From Paenibacillus dendrobii (GTDB lineage: Bacteria > Bacillota > Bacilli > Paenibacillales > Paenibacillaceae), in NCBI RefSeq assembly GCF_009807035.1, contig NZ_WUBI01000003.1, positions 248,001 to 312,000 on the forward strand: DNA of 64,000 bases, read 5' to 3'. Positions 1 to 7,789 of the stretch are shown here, piece after piece. The position numbers and the translations under genes were made by a program. Each line of letters begins with the position of its first letter. Positions within the stretch are counted from its first letter, which is position 1. A model generated the notes under the pieces. That model was not told where the DNA came from and searched no databases. It saw only the letters and a list, made by a program, of their open reading frames with translations.

Positions 1-617
1 GCAAGTGTCGCGGCGGGCATTGCCCGATATTTCGATGCGCGACCGCGCATAAGTGGATCAAGTCCTTTCATGACCAATGCACCTGCAGATTCGCCGAAAC
101 GAAATTCCTTCCGGTCGCCGATCAGCAGTGATGGACGAAACCAATGGACCCCGTGAAGCCCCACGGAAGACACAACCTGTTCGGCTTCACCCTTCACGCG
201 GTTGTAAAAAATACGCGATGTGGGGTCTGCTCCCATAGCCGAGACGGCAAGAAACTGCTTCACGCCTTGCTGTTTCGATACTTTTGCGGCTCGCAGAGGG
301 TATTCCAGATCAACCTTGCGGAATTTCACTTGTGAGCCAGCCTTCCGGATGGTCGTGCCCAAGCAGCAAAATACATCCCGCATTCCTGAAAAATGCTCGG
401 CATGCTCCTCCAGTTGTTCCAGATCAATGATGGTCTCCTGCAGCTTCGGATGCTGGAAACCTAGCGGACGTCTCGACAATACCCTGACCAGACTATATGC
501 TTCGCTCCGGAGAAGCTCCTGAACGACTTCCCCGCCGACAAGGCCAGTGGCACCAAGCACTAATGCCTGCAGCCCGATCTTCCTCACCCCGCTTTCAATG
601 CTCCTGCTTGTACTCAT
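1..617 (-). CDS. NAD(P)-binding SDR-like oxidoreductase, partial (3' end outside window)
   Basis: Reading the minus strand from 617 gives about 205 codons with no stop before the window edge, so the C-terminus is missing. The N-terminal part has the nucleotide-binding motif GATGLVGGEVV (about residues 19-29), followed by a Rossmann pattern and a segment ending in YNRVKGEAE that fits the YxxxK catalytic pair of extended SDR proteins of the NAD-dependent epimerase / TIP30-like group. The substrate is unknown. The ATG at 617 has an AGCAGGTAG-like ribosome site; an in-frame GTG at 587 is a possible alternative. It lies just downstream of the histidine kinase gene on the same strand, 24 bases away, and may be cotranscribed with it. 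Confidence 0.8.
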   Translation of the reverse strand, partial: MSTSRSIESGVRKIGLQALVLGATGLVGGEVVQELLRSEAYSLVRVLSRRPLGFQHPKLQETIIDLEQLEEHAEHFSGMRDVFCCLGTTIRKAGSQVKFRKVDLEYPLRAAKVSKQQGVKQFLAVSAMGADPTSRIFYNRVKGEAEQVVSSVGLHGVHWFRPSLLIGDRKEFRFGESAGALVMKGLDPLMRGRASKYRAMPAATL

Positions 618-641
618 TCTACCTGCTGCAGCTACCCCGTT

Positions 642-2072
642 TCAACTGTTATGAAGGTAAAATGCTTCCGATCCGATCAACGGCAGATGAAGGGAGAACC
701 GGCTGCCTTTGCCTTCTTCGCTCTCCATCTCTATGTACCCGCTAAGTAGTCTCGATAAGTCCCTGCTGATGGACAAGCCTAGTCCTGTACCGCCGTATTT
801 GCGGCTGATGGAGCCGTCCGCCTGTTTGAACGCTTCGAAGATATGTGCCTGCTTCTCCTTGGGAATGCCTATGCCCGAATCAATGACATCAAAGACGATC
901 CAATCCTCTTTCTGATCAGTGCTTCCGAGCCGTTCGAGCCGGATATTCAGCTTCACTTGCCCATCATGGGTAAATTTAAATGCGTTTGAGAGCAAATTCC
1001 GTAAAATCTGCTGCACCCGGTTGGGATCGGTATACATCGTTTGCGGCAGGCGCTCATCCAACTGTATTTCAAAGGAAATATTTCCTCTCTCGGCCGCATG
1101 TTCGAAGTGCATGGCAACCAGCTGCGGAATTTCGCTGATGTTCATATCCTCATTTACGATTTCGAGCTGTCCGGCTTCTACTTTCGTCAGGTCAAGAATG
1201 TCATTGATAATCGTCAGCAGCTCCTGACCCGATTGATAAATGATTTCTCCGTATTCGGCTATTTCTTCTTTCGTCCGTCCTTCATCAGGCTCACTGATCA
1301 GTTGGGCGAAGTTAATGATGCTATTCAGCGGAGTTCTCAGTTCATGCGACATGTTAGCCAGGAATTCCGTCTTATACTGGGATGATAACGCCAACTCGCG
1401 GGCACGCTCTTCAAGAACGATTTTGGCCTTGTGCAGCTCTTCCGCTTGGGCGGAGAGAAGCACATTGCTGTGCTTGATCTGTACCATCCGGTTTCCCTCC
1501 AGCTGGAAATCACGCAGAATCAGCGAAAAAATGAGACTGAGAACAAGACTGAGCGGCAAAGCGATTGGCATGATTTCCATAAAATAAGTCTTCGCCGAAA
1601 TGACGCCCAGAAAGGCGATATCCAAACAGTTCAGCAGGTTGATCACTATAATTGTGATAAGTCCTTGCGTAATCAATCCAAAACTTCTGCGGTTCATCCA
1701 TACATGAAGCAGAGCCGCTGCCACACCCAAAATGCACAGGTTCAGGCACCCCGCGATCGAGGCCTCATTTATGCCGAATAAAAGGCGCGATATTCCAATG
1801 CTGGCACCGATGATCACCAGCGTCAATGGTTCCGCATAGGAAACCGTGGCTATGATCAAGGGAATGATGCGAAGATCAAAAATGACGTTCTCGCTCACAT
1901 TGTATCCGAAGAACATGCTCAACCAACCGCAAAATATAATGAGCAGCACCGAGCTGACATATTTCACAGATGACGAGGTCCGACTGAGCGCATATTTATA
2001 TATCAAATTGGCCAGGTATGCAACGGTAACGAGCAAAGCGGTATTGCCAAGAAATATTTTGGAAAACTCCAT
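642..2072 (-). CDS. Membrane-bound sensor histidine kinase
   Basis: A two-component sensor kinase. The first roughly 190 residues form several hydrophobic helices resembling the 5TM-5TMR (LytS-like) sensor region. A short coiled-coil linker follows, then HisKA with the phospho-acceptor His at about 243 (FLANMSHELRTPL). The HATPase domain has the N box (RNLLSNAFKFT), a DSGIGIP G1 box and a GGTGLGL G2 box. No receiver domain and no adjacent response regulator are visible, so it is an orphan kinase. The start at 2072 (MEFSKIF) is preferred because AGGAGTG lies 6-12 bases upstream; an upstream ATG at 2096 would add eight residues. The signal is unknown. Confidence 0.9.
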   Translation of the reverse strand: MEFSKIFLGNTALLVTVAYLANLIYKYALSRTSSSVKYVSSVLLIIFCGWLSMFFGYNVSENVIFDLRIIPLIIATVSYAEPLTLVIIGASIGISRLLFGINEASIAGCLNLCILGVAAALLHVWMNRRSFGLITQGLITIIVINLLNCLDIAFLGVISAKTYFMEIMPIALPLSLVLSLIFSLILRDFQLEGNRMVQIKHSNVLLSAQAEELHKAKIVLEERARELALSSQYKTEFLANMSHELRTPLNSIINFAQLISEPDEGRTKEEIAEYGEIIYQSGQELLTIINDILDLTKVEAGQLEIVNEDMNISEIPQLVAMHFEHAAERGNISFEIQLDERLPQTMYTDPNRVQQILRNLLSNAFKFTHDGQVKLNIRLERLGSTDQKEDWIVFDVIDSGIGIPKEKQAHIFEAFKQADGSISRKYGGTGLGLSISRDLSRLLSGYIEMESEEGKGSRFSLHLPLIGSEAFYLHNS

Positions 2073-2162
2073 GGACTCACTCCTGAGTGTTTTCATAGAA
2101 CATTACTTTCTATCATATCACGATGATGCCAGTTAATCAGGTTTTTCATACAAATAAATGTC

Positions 2163-2189
2163 AAAAAACCCACCTGAAGGCTCAGGTGG
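2163..2189 (-). terminator. Rho-independent terminator after csbD
   Basis: CCACCTGA/TCAGGTGG forms an 8-bp stem with a 4-base loop (2170-2189). On the minus strand it is followed by a run of six T. It lies about 40 bases past the csbD stop codon. Confidence 0.85.
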
Positions 2190-2229
2190 TTTTGGGGTGG
2201 CATGATGTCTATATGCTTAATCCATAATA

Positions 2230-2433
2230 TCAATCCGTGTGGGAACGGGACCAGTTATGGTATTCCTTTTCGGCGGCATCCTTCGTATGTCCGTAGCGCT
2301 CCTGCAGCTTGCCTACGAGCTTGTCCTTTTCGCCGTTGATCTGGTCCAGATCATCATCCGTAAGCTCGCCCCATTGCTTCTTCGCTTCGCCTTTCAACTG
2401 TTTCCATTTTCCCTTAAATACGTTGTTATCCAT
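2230..2433 (-). CDS. csbD: CsbD family general stress protein
   Basis: A 67-residue, highly charged, soluble protein with the CsbD pattern: N-terminal FKGKWKQLKGEAKKQWGEL, a DDDLDQI-G core and a YGHTKDAAEKEYHNW C-terminus. CsbD proteins accumulate in stress in Bacillus and other bacteria; the biochemical role is not known. The length is normal for the family. The start is supported by AAGGAGCTGATCATA upstream. It is monocistronic, with its own terminator and a sigma-B-like promoter candidate at 2502-2527. Confidence 0.9.
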   Translation of the reverse strand: MDNNVFKGKWKQLKGEAKKQWGELTDDDLDQINGEKDKLVGKLQERYGHTKDAAEKEYHNWSRSHTD

Positions 2434-2501
2434 TATGATCAGCTCCTTACGTTTGATGGTTGTCTGTACAGCGCATTCTGCGCTGCCCTTGTATGTTCAT
2501 A

Positions 2502-2527
2502 TTACCCGTCCGCGAAGAGGCTGAATC
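2502..2527 (-). promoter_or_regulatory. Possible sigma-B-like promoter of csbD
   Basis: On the minus strand GATTCA (-35) and GGGTAA (-10) are separated by 14 bases, close to the Bacillus sigma-B pattern GTTTAA-N14-GGGTAT. It sits about 70 bases ahead of a stress-protein gene. The match is partial, and it is not known from this window whether the organism has sigma-B. Confidence 0.35.
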
Positions 2528-2618
2528 CCGCACAGTCTGGTAGAATCATCCAATACTACATGGTAATTCTTTATCGCATCTCTTCTATCAGGGATTGAAA
2601 TTTTAAAAATATGAAACT

Positions 2619-2660
2619 ATACTGAAGAGGGATTATTTTAGAATGAACGTTCAGTATAAT
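2619..2660 (+). promoter_or_regulatory. Promoter/operator region of the TetR-MATE pair
   Basis: Contains a perfect 10-bp palindrome TGAACGTTCA (2644-2653) immediately before a TATAAT -10 box (2655-2660). A wider inverted repeat, ATACTGAA (2619-2626) with TTCAGTAT (2650-2657), also overlaps the promoter. The position suggests autorepression by the TetR protein encoded directly downstream; this is inference. Confidence 0.5.
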
Positions 2661-2672
2661 TGTGAGGTGATC

Positions 2673-3287
2673 ATGATTCTAAATAAAAAACAGCTTTCCA
2701 GCCAACAGACGAAGCAAAAGGTAGCCGACGCCGCACGGACGCTTTTCGGCCAAAAGGGATATGCCTCCACTTCGATCGAGGACATCGTGTCGGCCACGCA
2801 GATCAGTAAGGGCAATATTTATTATCATTTTAAAAATAAAGAAGGCCTCTTCCTCTACCTGCTCGAGGAATGGACACGGGAATGGGCCGAGCAGTTTCAG
2901 GCCAAAAAAGCCCGTTTTCAAACGGTCAAGGAACAAATCATTGCGCTGGTGGAGCATTTCGTCGTGGACGGGTTCCATCACCCGCTGACCCGGGCTACCA
3001 ATGAATTTTACGCAACCGAGCTCATTACTTCGCCAAATCAGGACAAAATTGAAGAGATGATGCACATGTATCTCCGCAATTACGAGGAACTGCTGGCGGA
3101 GGGCATGCGCAGCGGCGAATTCAAGCAGGATGACGCGCATCTTTTGAGCATCATTCTGGAGGGCATGCTGGCAGGCATCGAATTTTCTACCAACAAGCTT
3201 GATTTAGATGAGGCACTAGAGCTCTACCGGAAGGCGATCCATGTGTTTTTGTACGGCATCGCCGAATCCAAACCGTTCATTCAATAA
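2673..3287 (+). CDS. TetR/AcrR family transcriptional regulator
   Basis: The N-terminal TetR helix-turn-helix spans about residues 8-60 (KVADAARTLFGQKGYASTS, then ISKGNIYYHFKNKEGL). A variable ligand-binding C-terminal half follows. The whole protein is about 204 residues, normal for the family. The ATG at 2673 is chosen because GAGGTGATC lies immediately upstream; an earlier in-frame ATG at 2643 would fall inside the promoter palindrome. The gene precedes a MATE exporter by 45 bases, so it most likely controls its own expression and that of the pump in response to an exported compound. Confidence 0.88.
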   Translation: MILNKKQLSSQQTKQKVADAARTLFGQKGYASTSIEDIVSATQISKGNIYYHFKNKEGLFLYLLEEWTREWAEQFQAKKARFQTVKEQIIALVEHFVVDGFHHPLTRATNEFYATELITSPNQDKIEEMMHMYLRNYEELLAEGMRSGEFKQDDAHLLSIILEGMLAGIEFSTNKLDLDEALELYRKAIHVFLYGIAESKPFIQ

Positions 3288-3332
3288 ATATATAATCTGC
3301 TTAACGCCCCTTTCGGGGCTATGGAGGACATC

Positions 3333-4682
3333 ATGAGTCAAGAAAAAGTTATGCTTCCTTCGATGGAGACGGACTCCGTAGGGAAGGTATTCGTACGTTA
3401 TTTAATTCCGTCATTGGTCGGGATGCTGATGATGTCGATCAACGTGGTCGCAGACGGCATTTTCGTCGGCCACCGGCTCGGCGCCCTTGCACTTGCCGGC
3501 ATCAACATCGCATCCCCCGTGTTTTCCGTGTTTTTCGCCATGTCGTTATGGCTTGGCATCGGAGGCGCAACGCTGTATTCGCAGTCCAAAGGCGCCAGGA
3601 ACATCAAGCAGGCTCAGCAAATTTTCACCCACTCGCTGATCCTGATATTCGTTTTGACCCTGCTGGTCGCCGTGACGGCCTACCTGGCGCGCGTCCCTCT
3701 GGCCTATGCGCTCGGCGCAAACGAAGATACATTGCCCTATGCGCTGGAGTACATGACCGTGCTGCTGACCTACGGGTTCATCATTACGATTCAGAATGCG
3801 TTCAGCCTGTTCGTCCGCAATGACGGCAACCCGAACCTGTCCATGATTTCCATGGTCGTGTCTGCCGTGCTGAATATCATTTTGAACTACATTTTCTTAT
3901 ACGTGTTCGATATGACCGTCAAAGGCTCGGCTTTGGCTACCGTTGCCGCCACGCTCGTCGGAGCGGTTGTGCTGTTCGCCCACTTCCTGCGCAAGGAGCG
4001 CTCCCTTGCCTTCGTGAAGCCGTATTTCTCATGGAAGCTGGCGATCCGGACTTTGACGATCGGCTTTCCAAGCTTTATTTCCGAGGTTGGCTTATCGGTA
4101 TTCACGATTGGATACAATGTCGCGATGGTGCGCTGGGCGGGCACCGCAGGCGTTGCTGCTTTCTCGGTACTGAACTACGCCCACAACGTCATGCTGATGC
4201 TGTTCCTCGGCATGGGCTCGGCCATTCAGCCGCTGATCAGCTATTATCGCGGAGCCAAGCTTCGTATCCGCGAAGTGAAAACGATCCGGATCGCCGCCTT
4301 TACGGCCTTCTTTTCCGGAATAGCGGTTTTCCTGTTCGGACTGGTGTTCGCGGGAAGCATCGTATCCTTGTTCGGCGATTTCTCGCAAGAGGTCCGCTCG
4401 CTCGCCATCAGCGGCATTCGGCTGTTCTTCACGGCCTATATGTTCATGGGTATCAACTTCGTGATGATGACGTATTTCCAGGCATCGGAACAGGTTAAAG
4501 CCGCTGTCTGGATTACCCTCTCCCGGGAGATTATTCTCATGGTCCTGTTCCTGCTTACGCTCCCCCATCTGATCGGTACCAATGGGGTTTGGCTGTCGAT
4601 TCCGCTCTCCGAGTGCGTGGTCGCCGCCTGCATTTTCATCTATGTCAAACGGAAAAACCGCTCCCTGCCTGCGCTTCAATAA
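3333..4682 (+). CDS. MATE family multidrug efflux transporter
   Basis: A 449-residue integral membrane protein with about 12 hydrophobic segments in two homologous halves, as in the MATE (NorM/MepA/DinF) fold. It would exchange Na+ or H+ for organic cations or drugs at the cytoplasmic membrane. The N-terminal half has the typical PSLVGMLMMSINVVADGIFVG and GLGGATLYSQSKG-like segments. The start at 3333 follows GGAGGACATC; the ATG at 3321 overlaps that ribosome site. A GCCCC/GGGGC hairpin (3306-3319) precedes the gene. The closest functional type is probably MepA-like, but the substrate cannot be read from sequence. Confidence 0.9.
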   Translation: MSQEKVMLPSMETDSVGKVFVRYLIPSLVGMLMMSINVVADGIFVGHRLGALALAGINIASPVFSVFFAMSLWLGIGGATLYSQSKGARNIKQAQQIFTHSLILIFVLTLLVAVTAYLARVPLAYALGANEDTLPYALEYMTVLLTYGFIITIQNAFSLFVRNDGNPNLSMISMVVSAVLNIILNYIFLYVFDMTVKGSALATVAATLVGAVVLFAHFLRKERSLAFVKPYFSWKLAIRTLTIGFPSFISEVGLSVFTIGYNVAMVRWAGTAGVAAFSVLNYAHNVMLMLFLGMGSAIQPLISYYRGAKLRIREVKTIRIAAFTAFFSGIAVFLFGLVFAGSIVSLFGDFSQEVRSLAISGIRLFFTAYMFMGINFVMMTYFQASEQVKAAVWITLSREIILMVLFLLTLPHLIGTNGVWLSIPLSECVVAACIFIYVKRKNRSLPALQ

Positions 4683-4715
4683 AGCTCTGCAAGCATGGAG
4701 CCGGATTACCGCGAA

Positions 4716-4757
4716 AGCCTGCCTGTCTCCTCGCATGGAGCTGGCGGGCTTTTTTTG
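4716..4757 (+). terminator. Rho-independent terminator after the MATE gene
   Basis: AGCCTGCC (4716-4723) pairs with GGCGGGCT (4743-4750) and is followed by a T run to 4757. Confidence 0.8.
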
Positions 4758-4798
4758 ATTTTCTAGAATTGACCAAATACTTTTTTAAAAATAGCCTA

Positions 4799-4832
4799 TT
4801 GTATTAAGTGTATTAGGTGATATAATACACTT
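4799..4832 (+). promoter_or_regulatory. Sigma-A promoter with YtrA-type operator
   Basis: TTGTAT (4799-4804), 16 bases, then TATAAT (4821-4826). A perfect inverted repeat AAGTGTATTA (4806-4815) / TAATACACTT (4823-4832) overlaps spacer and -10. It contains AGTGTA-N13-TACACT, the operator pattern described for the GntR-type regulator YtrA of Bacillus subtilis. The downstream gene encodes a YtrA-subfamily regulator, so autoregulation is likely. Confidence 0.8.
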
Positions 4833-4873
4833 AAATCACTAATCGTACTTCCGGTACGGTAGGAGGAGCGTCT

Positions 4874-5281
4874 ATGGAAGAACAGCAGGTTGGCTCGCTG
4901 CATTTTCACATTGACTTCAGTCAACCTTTATATGAGCAGATACTTGATCAAGCCAGAAGCGCCATTGCAAAAGGAGAGATCGCTTTGGGAGATAAAATGC
5001 CATCGGTTAGAGAACTCGCGCAGGAGCTGCGGATCAATCCGAACACCGTCATGCGTGCCTATCAGGAGCTTGAGCGGGACGGACTAACGGAAAAGCGCCG
5101 GGGCCAGGGAACATACGTCACCTCCTCGCCCGAACATGTCGCTTCCTTCCGGACGGCCTTGGCGGCCCGGTATATCGACAGCTTCATGGAACAGATGGAA
5201 AGCCTCGGGCTAGCCTGGGAGGACATCGAGACATACATTCGCCAGAAAAGGGACACGGAGCAAGGAGGAAGCGATTTATGA
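4874..5281 (+). CDS. GntR family regulator, YtrA subfamily
   Basis: A 135-residue repressor-type protein. A GntR winged helix covers about residues 12-78 (PLYEQILDQARSAI, then MPSVRELAQELRINPNTVMRAYQELERDG). Only a short C-terminal helical tail follows, characteristic of the YtrA subfamily. AGGAGG precedes the ATG. The stop codon overlaps the next start (ATGA at 5278-5281), so it is translationally coupled to the ABC ATPase. It probably binds the inverted repeat at 4806-4832 and is released by cell-envelope stress or antimicrobial peptides, as in ytr/pmt operons. Confidence 0.92.
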   Translation: MEEQQVGSLHFHIDFSQPLYEQILDQARSAIAKGEIALGDKMPSVRELAQELRINPNTVMRAYQELERDGLTEKRRGQGTYVTSSPEHVASFRTALAARYIDSFMEQMESLGLAWEDIETYIRQKRDTEQGGSDL

Positions 5282-5991
5282 GTACGAATATCGTGGAGTG
5301 CCATCAAATTACCAAGCACTACGGCAAGAAAAAAGCGCTGGACCAGTTTGAGATTGCCATTCCCTCAGGACGGATTACCGGCATTCTCGGCCCGAACGGC
5401 TGCGGGAAATCGACGTTTTTCCGGATGCTGACCGGCCTGGTCAGACCGGATGCCGGACACATCGAAGTGCTAGGCAAAGCTCCGAGCTGGCAGACCAACC
5501 AGGACATTGCCTACCTGCCCGATCGTGCCAGATGGTACCCGAACCATACCGCGCGGGCGGCGCTGGAATGGGGAAACAGCTTTCTTCCCGGCTTTTCCAT
5601 GGAAAGAGCGATCCAGCTGACAGACTACATGGACATTGACCTTGACGCCAAAGTCGGCGGCATGAGCCGCGGTCAGGAAGCCCGGATCATGCTGATTCTC
5701 TGCCTTGCGCGAGATGTACAGATGATCGTACTGGATGAGCCTTTTACCGGTATCGACGTTATTTCGAGAGAGACGATCGTTGCCAGCCTCATCGATTATT
5801 TGGAGGAAAGCGAGCAGTCGGTCCTGATCAGCACCCATGACATTCAAGAGGTTGAAGGCTTGTTCGACTACACGGTCATGATGAAGGAAGGCCGCGCAAT
5901 CTGGACCGGCAGCACGGAAAATTTAAGGGCAGAATACGGCTCGCTGCGCGACGTTTTCCGCAAAATGTACATGAAGGAGTGGAACAAGTGA
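5278..5991 (+). CDS. ABC transporter ATP-binding protein (YtrB/PmtA-like)
   Basis: A 237-residue ATPase with Walker A GPNGCGKST (about 37-45), a degenerate signature MSRGQEARIML, Walker B MIVLDEPF and the switch His in LISTHDIQEVE. It is coupled to the regulator upstream and the permease downstream (TGATG overlap at 5989-5993). The order GntR-ATPase-permease-ATPase-permease is that of the Staphylococcus pmt and Bacillus ytr-type operons, which export peptides or protect the envelope. The C-terminal extension is short. Confidence 0.9.
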   Translation: MSTNIVECHQITKHYGKKKALDQFEIAIPSGRITGILGPNGCGKSTFFRMLTGLVRPDAGHIEVLGKAPSWQTNQDIAYLPDRARWYPNHTARAALEWGNSFLPGFSMERAIQLTDYMDIDLDAKVGGMSRGQEARIMLILCLARDVQMIVLDEPFTGIDVISRETIVASLIDYLEESEQSVLISTHDIQEVEGLFDYTVMMKEGRAIWTGSTENLRAEYGSLRDVFRKMYMKEWNK

Positions 5992-6767
5992 TGGACTCGG
6001 CTGTTTTCCGGAATCTGGTCCGGCATGAATTCAAGGGCAAAGGCAGCTGGCGCAAGCAAAGCCGCTCACGTATTTCGCGCAGCTGGTGGCTGGCGTATTG
6101 CCTTATTATTCTCATCGCCGCCATCGGCACCATGACTTATTTTGCCATTAATGAACAACTGCAGATCAATTCCATTTGGTTCGTTACCATGGGATTTCCT
6201 TATATGTTTTTTTTCTGGGGCTACGGCTCCGTGAAACGGGAATGGGAAAATGACACCTACGGCTGGTGGCTAACCATGCCGTATCCGCGGACCAAGCTGA
6301 TCACCGCCAAATGGCTGGGCATCTGGCTGAAGCTTCTGATCGGCATCGTCATCGTCTTTGCCGTCCTGTCGGTGTACGTCCTGATCCTGTCGCTCGTACT
6401 TCCTGCCTACTCGCTTGCGGATGTTGGCTCCTTCATGGTTGCGGGAGTCGATTGGCTCACGCTGGTCGCCGGCTTCAGCCCGCTCATCATCGCACTCGGC
6501 ATCCTGATTTCCATCGTTCAAAACAGCTCACTTCGCCCGATTTCTCCGGTGTTATGGATTGTGTTTATGGGCGGCCTGAGCTTGATATTTCAGCTGCCGG
6601 ACGTCGTTATATCGGAAAACATGATTCAGCAGGGAACGGAGCAGATAAGAGCCGAATGGTTCCCTTACGCTTGGGAGCTGCCTATGGTCATGGGGATTAG
6701 CTGGATTCTGACCTATGCCGTGCTGAAATTTTCAGGATACCTGCTTGAGAATAAATTGGAATTATAG
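5991..6767 (+). CDS. ABC transporter permease (PmtB-like)
   Basis: About 258 residues with six predicted membrane helices (LAYCLIILIAAIGTMTYF, WFVTMGFPYMFFFWGYG, a long GIVIVFAVLSVYVLIL segment and further C-terminal helices). The basic N-terminal tail is cytoplasmic. It resembles the ABC-2-like permeases paired with YtrB-type ATPases. The stop of the preceding ATPase and this start overlap as TGATG. A GTG at 5988 or 5979 could also serve as start; AAGGAG is at 5974-5979. The exported substrate is unknown. Confidence 0.8.
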   Translation: MDSAVFRNLVRHEFKGKGSWRKQSRSRISRSWWLAYCLIILIAAIGTMTYFAINEQLQINSIWFVTMGFPYMFFFWGYGSVKREWENDTYGWWLTMPYPRTKLITAKWLGIWLKLLIGIVIVFAVLSVYVLILSLVLPAYSLADVGSFMVAGVDWLTLVAGFSPLIIALGILISIVQNSSLRPISPVLWIVFMGGLSLIFQLPDVVISENMIQQGTEQIRAEWFPYAWELPMVMGISWILTYAVLKFSGYLLENKLEL

Positions 6768-6779
6768 GAGGAATACCGA

Positions 6780-7754
6780 ATGGTTCAAGTCATGATTGGG
6801 GCCGAGCCCCTTCATACCCCCAATTCATCTAACAACGATTATATGCTAGAGGTGAACGGACTTAAAAAAGCTTATGCCAAAAAACAGGCTCTAGAAAACG
6901 TAAACTTCTCGCTCAGACCCGGCACCTCCTTCGGCTTTCTCGGCCCCAACGGCGCGGGAAAATCGACGACCATGAAAATATTGACCGGGATCGTGAAGGC
7001 GGACAGCGGCTCTGCCCGTCTGTTCGGAAAGGACCTGACCCGGGAGCCGGCCGCCGTCTCCCGATTTATCGGCTACGTACCTCAGGAGATTACGCTGTAC
7101 GAGAAGCTGAGCGCGTACGATAACCTTCTATTTTTCGGCGAAGCGTACGGCGTCAGCGGTAAAGAGCTCAAGCAGCGGATTCACGACGTGTTGGCAAGAA
7201 CCGGACTGCTGGAACGCTCCAAAGACATCGTCAGCACCTTCTCCGGCGGCATGAAGCGAAGAATCAACATCGCCGCCGCCCTGCTCCACCGGCCCAAGCT
7301 GCTCATTCTGGATGAGCCGACCGTCGGGATCGATCCGCAGTCGCGGAATCATATTTTCGAAATGATCCGGGAGCTGAACCGCGAAGGCGTGACGATCATT
7401 TACTCCACCCACTATATGGAGGAGGTTGAAGCGCTTTGCGACGAAGTCGCCATCATGGACCAAGGCTCGATCAAGGCGATGGGGCCGCTCGGAGAATTGC
7501 TGGAGCAGTACGGCAGCAATGCGATTTACCTGGAGGTGCCCGGGCTTGCGGAACTCCCCCATGACCCCGATGTCACCTCCTATCGAAAAGAAGGCTCCGG
7601 CTGGCTGCTGGAGACCGGCAGCTCCGCCGCCGTCATGCAGCGTCTGCTTCGCCTGGCCTCGCAGCACCGCTGGGACGTCAAGCAGCTCGAGGTCGTCCGC
7701 CCTTCGCTCGAAAGCGTGTTCCTGAAGGTTACGGGAACGGCGCTGCGCGATTAA
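6780..7754 (+). CDS. ABC transporter ATP-binding protein (ABC-2 type exporter)
   Basis: A 324-residue ATPase with Walker A GPNGAGKST (about 60-68), Q-loop YVPQE, signature FSGGMKRR, Walker B LLILDEPTVGIDP and switch STHYMEEVE. The C-terminal roughly 80 residues form the extra domain often seen in drug or bacitracin-type exporters (DUF4162-like). A strong AGGAGG ribosome site follows the previous gene by a few bases. It works with the permease encoded 35 bases downstream. Confidence 0.92.
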   Translation: MVQVMIGAEPLHTPNSSNNDYMLEVNGLKKAYAKKQALENVNFSLRPGTSFGFLGPNGAGKSTTMKILTGIVKADSGSARLFGKDLTREPAAVSRFIGYVPQEITLYEKLSAYDNLLFFGEAYGVSGKELKQRIHDVLARTGLLERSKDIVSTFSGGMKRRINIAAALLHRPKLLILDEPTVGIDPQSRNHIFEMIRELNREGVTIIYSTHYMEEVEALCDEVAIMDQGSIKAMGPLGELLEQYGSNAIYLEVPGLAELPHDPDVTSYRKEGSGWLLETGSSAAVMQRLLRLASQHRWDVKQLEVVRPSLESVFLKVTGTALRD

Positions 7755-7789
7755 CAAATAAACTCGATATCAAAAAGGAGTTATAGACC

